64,000 nt of DNA, from contig NZ_BMIC01000007.1 of NCBI RefSeq assembly GCF_014641635.1, positions 62,001 to 126,000 on the forward strand, given 5' to 3'. Shown piece by piece: positions 34,102 to 43,570 of this stretch (position 1 is its first letter; every line of letters begins with the position of its first letter). This stretch comes from Aquaticitalea lipolytica. GTDB lineage: Bacteria > Bacteroidota > Bacteroidia > Flavobacteriales > Flavobacteriaceae. The notes under the pieces were generated by a model. That model searched no databases. It was not told the origin of the DNA and was given only the letters and a program-made list of their open reading frames with translations. Made by a program: the position numbers and the translations under genes.

Positions 34102-34470
34102 ATGAAGGGATTTTACACTATCGTTTTATTAATTATGTCAAATGTTTTTATGACTTTAGCATGGTATGGTCATTTAAAATTTGCTGAATGGAAATGGTTT
34201 AATAAACTTGGATTAATTGCTATAATTTTAATAAGTTGGGGAATAGCTTTATTTGAATATTTCTTTCAAGTGCCTGCTAATAAAATTGGGTTTAAAGGCA
34301 ATGGCGGACCATTCTCGTTGGTAGAATTGAAGGTTTTGCAAGAAGTTATTACTTTAATTGTTTTTATGGGATTTACGCTTATTGCTTTTAAGAATGAATC
34401 TTTTAAATGGAACCATGCTATAGGTTTTTTGTTTTTAGTGTTAGCTGTATTTTTTGTGTTTAAGAAATAA
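34102..34470 (+). CDS. DMT-superfamily small membrane protein (DUF486)
   Basis: 122 aa from ATG 34102 (MKGFYTIVLLIMSNVFMTLAW). Four transmembrane helices and the family sequence FEYFFQVPANKIG with FSLVELKVLQEV. Homologues are small drug/metabolite-transporter-like proteins of unknown substrate. An in-frame TTG at 34093 would add only three residues. Followed by a strong shared terminator. Confidence 0.88.
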   Translation: MKGFYTIVLLIMSNVFMTLAWYGHLKFAEWKWFNKLGLIAIILISWGIALFEYFFQVPANKIGFKGNGGPFSLVELKVLQEVITLIVFMGFTLIAFKNESFKWNHAIGFLFLVLAVFFVFKK

Positions 34471-34471
34471 A

Positions 34472-34500
34472 AAAAGCGACTCAATTTTGAGTCGCTTTTA
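34472..34500. terminator. Bidirectional terminator between DUF486 and DUF4136 genes
   Basis: Thirteen-bp perfect stem AAAAGCGACTCAA (34472-34484) with TT loop and complement 34487-34499. Same GCGACTCAA stem as the terminator at 32296, on the other side of the SulP gene. Confidence 0.85.
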
Positions 34501-34507
34501 ATATATA

Positions 34508-35056
34508 TTATTGTGATATCCCTGGAGGATATTTTTCCATAACCTTAGTTACAAATTCTTTAATACGTTCTTCTTTTCTCTCCATATTCTGAGATAAATA
34601 TCCTGTGCCCATACCTTGCCATACAAGTTCTTTTTTCTTGGCATCTATTAAATCAATATATAATGTACCTTCTGTTCTTGTTGAAACTGATGGCTGATTC
34701 CAGCCCCAACCCCAGCCGCCGAAACCTCCCCAGCCCCAGCCGCCATAACCCCAAGCATTGTTGTATACATCAACACGTTGCTGAGATTTTGTAAATATAC
34801 TTACTAGCATATCTGGGTTTTCTGATTTGGTATAGCCTTTGGCCAATAATTCTGATTCAATAGCACGTAAAATTCGACGTTTGTCAAGGTCGCTAATTTC
34901 GGCTTTGTCAATTCCTGTTTTATAAAACGCAAAAGTTTTTAATTGACTAAAGTTTGCATTTTTGTCATAATCTGATGCTACTCTTACAGAGCTACATGAA
35001 GTTGCTACCAATACTAATAACAGTAACAACGGTAAAGTTTTCATAATTTTTTTCAT
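34508..35056 (-). CDS. DUF4136 lipoprotein with Gly/Trp-rich insert
   Basis: 182 aa. Lipoprotein signal (LVATSCSS, Cys near residue 21), then a DUF4136 domain (YDKNANFSQLKTFAFY, LRAIESELLAKGY, PDMLVSIF). A striking Gly/Trp tract (WGYGGWGWGGFGGWGWGW, residues about 104-121) sits in the middle. Function unknown. It starts 18 nt after the hutU stop on the same strand and may be read through from it. Confidence 0.85.
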   Translation of the reverse strand: MKKIMKTLPLLLLLVLVATSCSSVRVASDYDKNANFSQLKTFAFYKTGIDKAEISDLDKRRILRAIESELLAKGYTKSENPDMLVSIFTKSQQRVDVYNNAWGYGGWGWGGFGGWGWGWNQPSVSTRTEGTLYIDLIDAKKKELVWQGMGTGYLSQNMERKEERIKEFVTKVMEKYPPGISQ

Positions 35057-35074
35057 TGCAATTTTTATTAATGG

Positions 35075-37249
35075 TTATAACGAGTTCAATAATTCATCAT
35101 CAACCGTATTAGGAAGAGTTACTTTTAAATTTGGTTCTACTTCCATAGCACGTTTAATAGCAAAAACAGCTTCTTCATTTCTAGCCCAACTTCGTCTTGC
35201 GATTCCGTTATTTACATCCCAAAATAGCATTGATTTTAAGCGTCTTTCTGCGTCTGTAGTACCATCAAGAACCATACCAAATCCGCCATTTATAACTTCT
35301 CCCCAACCAACACCACCACCATTATGGATGCTTACCCAAGTTGCTCCTCTAAAGCTGTCTCCAATAACATTATGTATTGCCATATCTGCCGTAAAGCGAG
35401 ATCCATCGTAAATATTACTAGTTTCTCTATATGGCGAATCTGTTCCTGAAACATCATGATGATCACGACCTAAAACAACATATCCAATCTCTCCTTTTGC
35501 AATAGCATCATTAAAAGCTTTTGCAATTTTCATTCTACCCTCTGCATCAGCATATAGTATTCTTGCTTGTGAGCCAACTACTAATTTATTTTCTTGAGCT
35601 CCTTTTATCCATTGGATGTTATCAGACATTTGTTGCTGAATTTCTTCAGGTGAATTAGTCTTTATGTCTTCTAGAACTTTACAGGCAATAGCATCTGTTT
35701 TAGCTAAATCTTCTGGTTTTCCTGAAGCACAAACCCAACGAAATGGTCCAAATCCATAATCAAAACACATTGGACCCATTATGTCTTGAACATAACTTGG
35801 ATATTTAAACTCACGTCCTAAAGTTGGATTATCTGACATTACATCAGCTCCAGCTCGAGAAGCTTCTAATAGAAAAGCATTTCCGTAATCAAAAAAGTAA
35901 GTGCCTTTTGCGGTGTGTTTATTAATTGCTTTAGCATGACGACGCAATGTTTCTTGAACCTTTTCTTTAAATAATTGTGGATTGTTTGCCATCATAGTAT
36001 TGGCATCTTCAAATGAAATATCTACAGGGTAATAACCTCCAGCCCAAGGATTATGAAGTGAAGTTTGATCACTTCCTAAATCGATATGTATATCTGCTTC
36101 ATCAAACTTTTCCCATACTTCAACTATATTTCCTAAATAAGCAATTGAAACTGTTTCTTGTTCAGCTTTAGCTTTTTTTACTCGAGCAACAAGTGCGTTT
36201 AAATCGGTAATTTTTTCGTCTATCCAACCTTGGTCTAATCTAACTTGAGTGATTTTTGGGTTTACTTCTGCACAAACTGTAATACATCCAGCTATGTTAC
36301 CAGCTTTTGGCTGTGCTCCTGACATACCTCCTAATCCAGACGTAACAAACAAGTTTCCTTTCGGCGATTTTTTTATTTTTCTGAAACCATTTAATACTGT
36401 AATAGTTGTGCCATGAACAATACCTTGTGGTCCAATATACATATAGCTTCCTGCAGTCATCTGTCCATATTGAGTGACTCCTAAAGCGTTGAATTTTTCC
36501 CAATCATCAGGTTTAGAGTAATTAGGAATCATCATTCCGTTGGTAACGACAACTCTTGGAGCTTCCTTATGACTTGGAAACAATCCCATTGGATGTCCAG
36601 AATACATAACAAGTGTTTGCTCATTAGTCATTTCTGCTAAATACTTCATGGTTAATCTGTATTGAGCCCAATTAGAAAATACGGCTCCATTACCACCATA
36701 AGTAATTAATTCATGAGGATGCTGTGCAACTGCATAATCCAGATTATTCTGTATCATTAACATTATAGCTGCAGCTTGTTTTGATTTTGCAGGATATTCA
36801 TCAATTGGTCGCGCATACATTTTATAATCTGGGCGCAAACGATACATGTAAATACGTCCATAAGTATCTAATTCGTGCTTAAGCTCTGGTAATAATTCTG
36901 CATGGAATTTTTTATCAAAATAGCGTAATGCGTTTCGTAATGCTAGCTTTTTTTCCTCATCAGTAAGTATCTCTTTACGCTTTGGGGCATGATTTATTGA
37001 CGCTTCGTATGGTTTTGGTTGAGGTAATATACTAGGAATACCTTCTAAAATTTGATCTTTAAACGTTGCTGTAGTTACTTGCATTACTTTTTTTTTAAAA
37101 TCTGTATTTTTATTAAAACCATAAGGACAGTGTCTGCATCCACTTTCGCAACAATAACCACGTTTTAAATGATATTGCTCTGTGAAACAGCGATATCCTT
37201 CTGGTGTTAAGTAATAATCGCCTTCTTCAATAGGGACATATTTCTTCAT
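35075..37249 (-). CDS. hutU: Urocanate hydratase with fused N-terminal Cys-rich DUF5522-like domain
   Basis: Second step of histidine breakdown: urocanate to imidazolonepropionate, using NAD+ as an electrophilic cofactor. 724 aa. The urocanase body begins at about Met56 (MQVTTATFKDQILEG) and has the family regions YGQMTAGSYMYIGPQGIVHGT-type, TSGLGGMSGAQPKA, and the Cys region MGPMCFDYGFGPFRW. Residues 1-45 carry PEGYRCFTEQYHLKRGYCC then GCRHCPYGF (Cys21, 33, 34, 38, 41), a small Cys-rich DUF5522-type module. No stop or frameshift separates the two. ATG at 37249 follows a TATCTTTG box. Confidence 0.93.
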   Translation of the reverse strand: MKKYVPIEEGDYYLTPEGYRCFTEQYHLKRGYCCESGCRHCPYGFNKNTDFKKKVMQVTTATFKDQILEGIPSILPQPKPYEASINHAPKRKEILTDEEKKLALRNALRYFDKKFHAELLPELKHELDTYGRIYMYRLRPDYKMYARPIDEYPAKSKQAAAIMLMIQNNLDYAVAQHPHELITYGGNGAVFSNWAQYRLTMKYLAEMTNEQTLVMYSGHPMGLFPSHKEAPRVVVTNGMMIPNYSKPDDWEKFNALGVTQYGQMTAGSYMYIGPQGIVHGTTITVLNGFRKIKKSPKGNLFVTSGLGGMSGAQPKAGNIAGCITVCAEVNPKITQVRLDQGWIDEKITDLNALVARVKKAKAEQETVSIAYLGNIVEVWEKFDEADIHIDLGSDQTSLHNPWAGGYYPVDISFEDANTMMANNPQLFKEKVQETLRRHAKAINKHTAKGTYFFDYGNAFLLEASRAGADVMSDNPTLGREFKYPSYVQDIMGPMCFDYGFGPFRWVCASGKPEDLAKTDAIACKVLEDIKTNSPEEIQQQMSDNIQWIKGAQENKLVVGSQARILYADAEGRMKIAKAFNDAIAKGEIGYVVLGRDHHDVSGTDSPYRETSNIYDGSRFTADMAIHNVIGDSFRGATWVSIHNGGGVGWGEVINGGFGMVLDGTTDAERRLKSMLFWDVNNGIARRSWARNEEAVFAIKRAMEVEPNLKVTLPNTVDDELLNSL

Positions 37250-37255
37250 ATATCA

Positions 37256-37263
37256 CAAAGATA
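37256..37263 (-). promoter_or_regulatory. -7 box of the hutU promoter
   Basis: Plus-strand CAAAGATA reads TATCTTTG on the coding strand. Only six bases separate it from the ATG at 37249, so the transcript would be leaderless or have only a few leader bases. Confidence 0.5.
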
Positions 37264-37298
37264 ATGTAAATTAGAAAGATTTTTGAGATTGATAAAAT

Positions 37299-37637
37299 AT
37301 GATTTTTATATTTAAATATATAGTGCCAAAAGGTTATACAGGAATTACCATTTTTCCATTTGTGTTTTTGAAGTATAAAGCATCAAAAGCTGATAAAATA
37401 TTGATTAATCATGAGATGATTCATTTAAGACAGCAAATAGAATTGTTAATTATTCCTTTTTTTATTTGGTATGGGTTTGAATTTTTAATTAGATGTATTC
37501 AATATAGAAACAGAAATTTAGCTTATAGAAATATTTCTTTTGAACGCGAAGCTTACGCAAATGAAAACGACTTTAATTATTTAAAATCGAGATCGTTTTT
37601 TAATTATTTAAAATATCTTCGCAGGCATGATTTTTAG
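37299..37637 (+). CDS. Small HExxH protein, putative membrane-associated zinc protein
   Basis: 112 aa. INHEMIHLRQQIEL contains an HExxH zinc motif (His/Glu/His near residues 38-42). A hydrophobic helix IIPFFIWYGFEFLI follows, then FEREAYANEND, whose Glu could be the third ligand as in gluzincins. It resembles a minimal M48/M56-like fragment but is far shorter than any peptidase I know. No signal peptide. Overlaps the next gene by 11 nt, so the two are probably co-translated. Confidence 0.7.
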   Translation: MIFIFKYIVPKGYTGITIFPFVFLKYKASKADKILINHEMIHLRQQIELLIIPFFIWYGFEFLIRCIQYRNRNLAYRNISFEREAYANENDFNYLKSRSFFNYLKYLRRHDF

Positions 37638-38538
37638 TCTAAATAAAAGCGTTAATCAATATGTGAATTTTCTCAATTCATCAAATGTTGAGATTTATAT
37701 AAAACGTGAAGATGCTATTCATTCATTTGTTTCGGGTAATAAATACCGAAAACTAAAGTACAATTTGTTAGAAGCTAAGCAGCTTAATAAGAATACGCTA
37801 TTAACCTTTGGAGGTGCATATTCTAATCATATTGCAGCAGTAGCTTCGGCTGGTAAAGAATTTGGATTTAAAACAATTGGAATAATTAGAGGAGAAGAAT
37901 TAACATCAAAAATTGAATCTAATCCTACCTTAAAATTTGCTCAGCAAAACGGAATGGAATTTAAGTTTATTTCCAGAGAAGAGTATAAATTAAAAACTTT
38001 AGAGAGTTCAAATAAGCAATTAGAAGTAGAGTTTGATGACTTTTATTTAATACCTGAAGGAGGTACAAACAGTTTGGCTATAAAAGGATGTGAAGAGATT
38101 TTAACAGATGTAGATTTTGATTATGATTATATCTGTTGTTCTGTTGGTACAGGAGGAACAATTTCAGGACTAATAAATAGCTCTAAACTCAATCAAAAAA
38201 TTATTGGATTTCCTGCTTTAAAAGGTGATTTTTTACAAGAAGAAATTAGTAAATTTGCCACGAAATCTAATTGGGAACTTGTTACTGATTATAATTTTGG
38301 AGGTTATGCCAAAATAAATGAGAAATTAATCAGTTTTATAAACCAGTTTAAGAAAGAAAATAATATTCCGTTAGACCCTGTTTATACTGGTAAAATGATG
38401 TATGGAATTTTTGATTTGGTAAATAAGGGACATTTTCCAAAAGGCTCAAAAATTTTAGCTATTCATACTGGTGGACTCCAAGGTATAGAAGGAATGAATA
38501 AAACTTTGAAACAGAAACAACTACCTTTAATACGCTAA
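37627..38538 (+). CDS. 1-aminocyclopropane-1-carboxylate deaminase / D-cysteine desulfhydrase family
   Basis: 303 aa PLP enzyme of fold type II. The PLP Lys lies in FVSGNKYRKLKYN, followed by TFGGAYSNHIAAVASAG, and the phosphate loop CCSVGTGGTISG. Family members act on D-cysteine or ACC; substrate cannot be decided from sequence. Co-directional with the LysM glucosaminidase gene 7 nt later. Confidence 0.88.
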   Translation: MIFSLNKSVNQYVNFLNSSNVEIYIKREDAIHSFVSGNKYRKLKYNLLEAKQLNKNTLLTFGGAYSNHIAAVASAGKEFGFKTIGIIRGEELTSKIESNPTLKFAQQNGMEFKFISREEYKLKTLESSNKQLEVEFDDFYLIPEGGTNSLAIKGCEEILTDVDFDYDYICCSVGTGGTISGLINSSKLNQKIIGFPALKGDFLQEEISKFATKSNWELVTDYNFGGYAKINEKLISFINQFKKENNIPLDPVYTGKMMYGIFDLVNKGHFPKGSKILAIHTGGLQGIEGMNKTLKQKQLPLIR

Positions 38539-38545
38539 TAAATAT

Positions 38546-39373
38546 ATGAAACGCATCCTTTTAGTCTTAATACTTGGTTTAGTAATTGTGAGTTGTGGCT
38601 CCAAAAAGCGTATAGTAACCAAAAAGAAAAACTCTAAAGCAAAAACTGAGCGAGTTATTGTAAAGACTGAAACAAATAAAACTACAGAAATTGAAGATGA
38701 TAAAGTAGAAGAGGAAGATATTAAATCGACACCTGTTTCTAGTTATACAAATACAACTGAAGATTATATAGCAAATTTTAGTGACATTGCTAAAGTAGAA
38801 ATGCGTAAATATAAAATTCCTGCGAGTATTACATTAGCACAAGGTATATTAGAGTCTGCTTCAGGTAAAGGCAGATTGGCTGTTGAAGCAAATAATCATT
38901 TTGGAATAAAATGTCATGATTGGACTGGAGACACTATTCATCATGATGATGATGCGTCACAAGAATGTTTTAGAAAATACAAACATGCTAATGAATCGTT
39001 TGAAGATCATTCAAAGTTTTTAACTACAAGAAGTCGTTATTCAGGGCTGTTTAAGCTAGATGAAGATGATTATGAAGCTTGGGCAAAGGGATTACGTGCT
39101 GCTGGTTATGCTACAGACAAAAAATATCCTGAAAAATTAATAAGCCTAATTGAAAGATTTCAGTTATATAAATACGATGAAGAAGTTTTAGGAACTCCAA
39201 CAAAAAAGAGGGCAAAATCGTCTGATCAAATTACTCACGAAGTCGTGAAAGGAGATACCTTATATTCGTTATCTAAACGATATAATTTAACGGTTCAAGA
39301 GCTTCAAAAATTAAATGGGTTGTCTGATAATAGTATAAGTATTGGTCAAATCCTTATTGTAAAATCTAATTAA
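38546..39373 (+). CDS. Glucosaminidase (GH73-type) lipoprotein with LysM domain
   Basis: 275 aa. Lipoprotein signal (LVIVSCGS, Cys near residue 17), a Lys-rich linker, glucosaminidase domain (residues about 75-210: [17 protein letters not shown] with catalytic Glu, [23 protein letters not shown]), and a LysM peptidoglycan-binding domain at the C-terminus ([16 protein letters not shown]). Probable cell-wall remodelling enzyme facing the periplasm. hemL starts 4 nt after its stop. Confidence 0.92.
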   Translation: MKRILLVLILGLVIVSCGSKKRIVTKKKNSKAKTERVIVKTETNKTTEIEDDKVEEEDIKSTPVSSYTNTTEDYIANFSDIAKVEMRKYKIPASITLAQGILESASGKGRLAVEANNHFGIKCHDWTGDTIHHDDDASQECFRKYKHANESFEDHSKFLTTRSRYSGLFKLDEDDYEAWAKGLRAAGYATDKKYPEKLISLIERFQLYKYDEEVLGTPTKKRAKSSDQITHEVVKGDTLYSLSKRYNLTVQELQKLNGLSDNSISIGQILIVKSN

Positions 39374-39377
39374 GATA

Positions 39378-40664
39378 ATGTTATACCAACGTAGTAGTGC
39401 TTTATTTAAAGAAGCAGAACAAGTTATTCCTGGTGGAGTAAATTCTCCAGTAAGAGCATTTAAAGGAGTTGGAGGCACTCCAATTTTTGCAAAGTCTGCT
39501 AAAGGAGCTTATGTGTTTGATGAAGATGATAATAAATTTATCGATTATATAAATTCTTGGGGACCAATGGTACTTGGTCATGCTTATGATCCAGTAATTA
39601 AAGCGGTTATAGAAAAAGCAAAACTTGGAACATCGTTTGGAATGCCAACAGAAATTGAAACAAAAATTGCAGAATTAGCAGTTTCAATGGTGCCAAATAT
39701 TGATAAAATACGTTTTGTTAATTCTGGTACAGAAGCATGTATGAGTGCTGTTCGTTTGGCTAGAGGGTTTACTAAAAAAGATAAAATAATAAAATTTGCT
39801 GGTTGCTATCATGGTCATAGCGATTCGTTTTTAATTGCAGCAGGAAGTGGAGCTGTTACATTTGGTACACCAAATAGTCCAGGTGTTACAAAAGGCACAG
39901 CTAAAGACACATTACTTGCAAGATATAACGATATTGATAATGTTAAAGAGTTAGTTGAAGCTAACAAGAGTGAAATAGCATGTATTATTATAGAGCCTGT
40001 TGCAGGTAATATGGGTTGTATACCTCCAAAAGATAATTTTCTTCAAAAATTGAGAAACTTATGTGATGACAATAATATTCTTTTAATTTTTGATGAGGTA
40101 ATGACTGGTTTCCGCTTGGCAAAAGGTGGAGCTCAAGAACTTTATAAAGTGAATGCAGATATTGTTTGCTTCGGAAAAGTTATAGGTGGAGGTTTGCCAG
40201 TTGGAGCATTTGCTGCTCGAAATGAGATTATGAATTATTTAGCTCCAATAGGTCCTGTTTATCAGGCAGGAACTTTAAGTGGAAATCCATTGGCTATGGC
40301 AGCTGGTTTAGCAATGCTTACTGAATTAAATAATGATAAAGAAGTCTTTAATAGATTAGCAGAAAAAACCGAATATCTACATAAAGGTTGTGCTGATGCA
40401 CTTAAAAAGAACAACATTACTCATACTATTAATAGAGTAGGCTCAATGATATCAATTCATTTTGATAAAGACGAAGTTGTTGATTTTGAAAGTGCAGCAA
40501 AAGGCAATAACGATACTTTTAAAGCCTTTTTTCATGGCATGTTAAACGAAGGAGTTTATATTGCTCCAAGTGCTTTTGAAACTTGGTTTATAAGTGATGC
40601 ACTGACCTATAAAGATATTGATGATACTATTGCCGCTGTAGATAAAGTTGCAAAACAACTATAA
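39378..40664 (+). CDS. hemL: Glutamate-1-semialdehyde 2,1-aminomutase
   Basis: PLP enzyme making 5-aminolevulinate for haem synthesis. 428 aa, normal length. Features: N-terminal [66 protein letters not shown], and PLP Lys in [14 protein letters not shown]. Follows the LysM gene closely and is ended by the terminator at 40671. Confidence 0.96.
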   Translation: MLYQRSSALFKEAEQVIPGGVNSPVRAFKGVGGTPIFAKSAKGAYVFDEDDNKFIDYINSWGPMVLGHAYDPVIKAVIEKAKLGTSFGMPTEIETKIAELAVSMVPNIDKIRFVNSGTEACMSAVRLARGFTKKDKIIKFAGCYHGHSDSFLIAAGSGAVTFGTPNSPGVTKGTAKDTLLARYNDIDNVKELVEANKSEIACIIIEPVAGNMGCIPPKDNFLQKLRNLCDDNNILLIFDEVMTGFRLAKGGAQELYKVNADIVCFGKVIGGGLPVGAFAARNEIMNYLAPIGPVYQAGTLSGNPLAMAAGLAMLTELNNDKEVFNRLAEKTEYLHKGCADALKKNNITHTINRVGSMISIHFDKDEVVDFESAAKGNNDTFKAFFHGMLNEGVYIAPSAFETWFISDALTYKDIDDTIAAVDKVAKQL

Positions 40665-40670
40665 TAAAAA

Positions 40671-40703
40671 AAGGCGATTAAAAAATTTTAATCGCCTTTT
40701 TTA
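40671..40703. terminator. Bidirectional terminator after hemL
   Basis: Stem GGCGATTAAAA (40673-40683) and complement (40686-40696) flanked by A and T tracts; lies between convergent genes. Confidence 0.85.
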
Positions 40704-40720
40704 TATTTTGAAAGAAAATA

Positions 40721-41074
40721 TTATTGATCGTCAGAAATACTATTATTAGTTGTTAAATACAACTCGTATTGTTCTTCAGTAAATATTTTTTTGAATCTTT
40801 TAAAAAGCATTGATTCTACTTTTTGTTTGTCTTCATCAGAAATAACATCACCATTAGCAATACTTTGGTTTACGTTATACATTTTACTTTCGTATGCTTG
40901 ATAAACTAAATATACTTCTTCTTCAGTTTCTGCATCAAACTTTATAATTTTTTTAAGTTCTTGAGTTTTTGTGAATGCTGCTTGGTTAATTTCTACCATA
41001 GTTTGTCCATTCATGGTTTGTGTACCAAGAACTAAAGCAAAAGCAAAAACGCAAAGTGTAATTATTTTTTTCAT
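40721..41074 (-). CDS. Hypothetical secreted helical protein
   Basis: 117 aa with a signal peptide (residues 1-23, ending MNGQ) and a short, Glu/Lys-rich helical mature part (KKIIKFDAETEEEVYLVYQAYESKM). A C-terminal FTEEQYELYL segment is reminiscent of Spy/CpxP-like small periplasmic proteins such as the neighbour at 41207. Family not recognised with confidence. Likely its own transcript, with about 130 bp to the upstream gene. Confidence 0.7.
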   Translation of the reverse strand: MKKIITLCVFAFALVLGTQTMNGQTMVEINQAAFTKTQELKKIIKFDAETEEEVYLVYQAYESKMYNVNQSIANGDVISDEDKQKVESMLFKRFKKIFTEEQYELYLTTNNSISDDQ

Positions 41075-41206
41075 CGGATTAATTTTTTAAAAATAAATAA
41101 GATACTAAAGTAATGATTTTTTTGAATATAAACATAAATAAAAAAGACACTGATATATAATCAATGCCTTTTCATGAATAACTCAATACTAACTAGGTAT
41201 TAAAAT

Positions 41207-41671
41207 TTATTGTTTATGCTCTTTTTTAAAATTTCTTTTTCCTCGTTCTCCACTTCTTTTTGCTTGAATTTTTTCCCATTTTTCAAATTGCTCAGCATTT
41301 AAAATTGCCTTCATTTTTTTCTTCATTGCAATTTGATGATCAAGCTTTTCGTTCATCATTTTTACTCTTTCTTCATTTGAAGGCTTTTTTGTTTCACCTT
41401 CTCCTTTTCTGGCTTTATACTCTTCCATTTTAGCTTTTCTAGCTTTTGCCTCTTCCAAAAGTAATTTTTCAACATCACGTTGTTGAGCGTCTGTAAGATC
41501 TAGATGCAACGTCATTTTTTTTGTTTGCAGTTTTGCAATGTCTTCTGCACTCATATCTTGACGAGCTTCCATACGTTCTTTCATTTCGCCTTTTCGTGCC
41601 TCTTTTTTATTTTCTTGTGCAGTTGCTTGTAAAGTAAAAACAGCAAGTGCTATCATTAATAGGTTTTTCAT
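41207..41671 (-). CDS. Spy/CpxP-like periplasmic protein
   Basis: 154 aa. Signal peptide (residues 1-18, ending ATAQ), then an all-helical, highly charged chain with an LTDAQQ (LTxxQ-type) motif and NAEQFEKWEKI near the end, the pattern of Spy/CpxP chaperones. Ends in a Lys/Arg-rich tail. Unusually basic for this family. Role as an envelope-stress chaperone is inferred. Confidence 0.75.
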   Translation of the reverse strand: MKNLLMIALAVFTLQATAQENKKEARKGEMKERMEARQDMSAEDIAKLQTKKMTLHLDLTDAQQRDVEKLLLEEAKARKAKMEEYKARKGEGETKKPSNEERVKMMNEKLDHQIAMKKKMKAILNAEQFEKWEKIQAKRSGERGKRNFKKEHKQ

Positions 41672-41747
41672 GTTTTAATTTTTTAAAGTTACGCTTCTTT
41701 GACTTCAGACTTTTAAAATGGTTTAATGCGTTTTAGATTTTTAACTA

Positions 41748-43259
41748 CTAATTAACAATTTGCGCTTTTTTGATGAGGTCTAAAGTTGTGATATATAAAT
41801 CGTTTTGTTCCATTTTGCTTTTTAACCAAGCATAAAAACTCATGACAAAAATATCTTCACGTTCTGCTTCAATCCACTCAAACGAGCTATCTACTTTGTT
41901 TATAAAATCTGATGAGTTTATATGCTCTGGATTTTTGTAATAAGACTCTACAAAACTTAAGTACATAATAACACGTTCTTGTTTTATTTGTTTTAAATAA
42001 TTGTAGTATTGTCTTCTAAAGCTCAATAAGCGAGACTCTACCAAATCGATATTTTTAAGTTCGATATGCAATATTATTTCTATTAGATTTTTTTTAATAA
42101 CCCATTCTTTACCTGCTTTTTCAGTATAATAATGATCTGTGTGGTAGAATTTTGAGAAGATGTGTTGTGCTTTTTTAAATTCGCTTTTCTGTATGTAAAA
42201 CATCACTAAACTTAAATAGATGTCAAGTAATGACTCAGTGTCTGCATGCTTTGGGATTTTGAAGGTTTCTAATAATACAATTGCTTTTTCCTGCTGGTTT
42301 GAGTAATTGTAATTGAGTGCAAGTAGTAAATTGTATTTTAGTTTGAATGTATTATAATATTTTTTTCGACTACTTAACATTAGCTGATGCATTAACTCTA
42401 AATAATGAGTTGAATCGTTAAACTTTTTGTTTCTGAATAATGTGTTTGCAATCATATACACTACCTGAATATGATAAAATAATTGCTTGTCCTTGGTTTT
42501 ATGTTCTTTAATCGCTTTGTATGTATCTATCAAAAAGGATTCAATTTTCAAGTAGTCATTAGTTACAAACGCCGAAATACTCACTATAGTCATTAACTGA
42601 TATAAAGATTTAAAGGACATCGACTCGCTAATGCTTATGTTGTGTTCTTGTAATGTTTGGTTTAGTATTGTCTGAAAGTCTATTATCTCGCCTCTGTAAG
42701 TGATATTGTTAAGTGTTTGCCTAATTTTTGCATATACTATATTAAGTTCGTCTTCGAGATAGTGATTTTTTTGGTTGGCTTTAAATTTTTTGATGATATC
42801 ATCAATGTTTACTGATGTATATGCATAAGCATACTGAATTTTTGTATGATAAATTTCATTAAGAATAGTGAATAGGTAATGCTCTTGAGCCAATGTTTCT
42901 GCTTTGTCTAAAATACTGTAGGCTACCTTTGGTTTACTGTGTAGTAAAAAGGTTCTTGCAGCAACTATATATTTTATAATTTGCATGTCAACAGAGTTTT
43001 CTTCTTCAATTGTGCTGTTTGCTATAAAATCAATCAACGACTGGTATAAACGTTTCCGTAGTGCATGATATGCGTCTTTCTTGTTGCTTTTGTATAGTTT
43101 GAGACAAAGCTCTTTTGAAGTATAGTCATCTTTAGTCAAAAGCTTAAATAGTTGAATGTTTTTTGTGTCATTGCGCTTGTTCTTTTTCTCTAAATAGGCG
43201 ATGAATTTCTGTTGTTCTTCATTAGAAAATGTTGAAATTATTGCATTTAAATCTGTCAT
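41748..43259 (-). CDS. Large hypothetical helical-repeat protein
   Basis: 503 aa, no signal peptide or transmembrane helix. Almost entirely alpha-helical with Leu/Tyr-rich repeating pairs of helices (AYSILDKAETLAQEHYLFTIL, QEKAIVLLETF, EFKKAQHIFSKF), like TPR/SEL1-type solenoids. N-terminal 90 residues (FSNEEQQKFIAYLEKKNKR) look conserved and distinct. Likely a cytoplasmic scaffold; I do not recognise the family. Its own transcript, facing the small-protein cluster divergently. Confidence 0.75.
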   Translation of the reverse strand: MTDLNAIISTFSNEEQQKFIAYLEKKNKRNDTKNIQLFKLLTKDDYTSKELCLKLYKSNKKDAYHALRKRLYQSLIDFIANSTIEEENSVDMQIIKYIVAARTFLLHSKPKVAYSILDKAETLAQEHYLFTILNEIYHTKIQYAYAYTSVNIDDIIKKFKANQKNHYLEDELNIVYAKIRQTLNNITYRGEIIDFQTILNQTLQEHNISISESMSFKSLYQLMTIVSISAFVTNDYLKIESFLIDTYKAIKEHKTKDKQLFYHIQVVYMIANTLFRNKKFNDSTHYLELMHQLMLSSRKKYYNTFKLKYNLLLALNYNYSNQQEKAIVLLETFKIPKHADTESLLDIYLSLVMFYIQKSEFKKAQHIFSKFYHTDHYYTEKAGKEWVIKKNLIEIILHIELKNIDLVESRLLSFRRQYYNYLKQIKQERVIMYLSFVESYYKNPEHINSSDFINKVDSSFEWIEAEREDIFVMSFYAWLKSKMEQNDLYITTLDLIKKAQIVN

Positions 43260-43411
43260 TAAATCGTCAGTTAAATATTTATTTGATTAATAAATATGGT
43301 ATTTAAGATGTATAAATATAAAAATATATCGTCAGTAAATTGTAAAAATTGTGTTTTAAGTGAAGCCAATTCGTCGCAGATTTGCCATGTAATCAACAAA
43401 ACAAAATTATT

Positions 43412-43561
43412 ATGACACGATTTATTAAAGTATCAGTTTTTGTAATTGTATTAACAGCAATTACAGTCTACTCAAAAACTATTCAATATGAAATAATTGA
43501 AAACTACAATTCATGTATTGAGTTTATGGCAAGCAACGTACAAGTGCCTAATGGATTTTAA
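43412..43561 (+). CDS. 49-aa small exported or membrane peptide
   Basis: ATG 43412 to TAA 43561. Residues 1-21 form a signal peptide or transmembrane helix (FIKVSVFVIVLTAITVYS), followed by a 28-residue polar tail with one Cys (YNSCIEFMASNVQVPNGF). It ends 9 nt before the next gene in the same direction, so it may lead the membrane-protein cluster. No family recognised; coding status rests on the hydrophobic pattern and gene spacing. Confidence 0.5.
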   Translation: MTRFIKVSVFVIVLTAITVYSKTIQYEIIENYNSCIEFMASNVQVPNGF

Positions 43562-43570
43562 TTACTAATT

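Noticed and set aside
36297-36503. Short same-strand alternative frame inside hutU
   Set aside because: Lies wholly in the conserved urocanase core, whose frame is intact on both sides.
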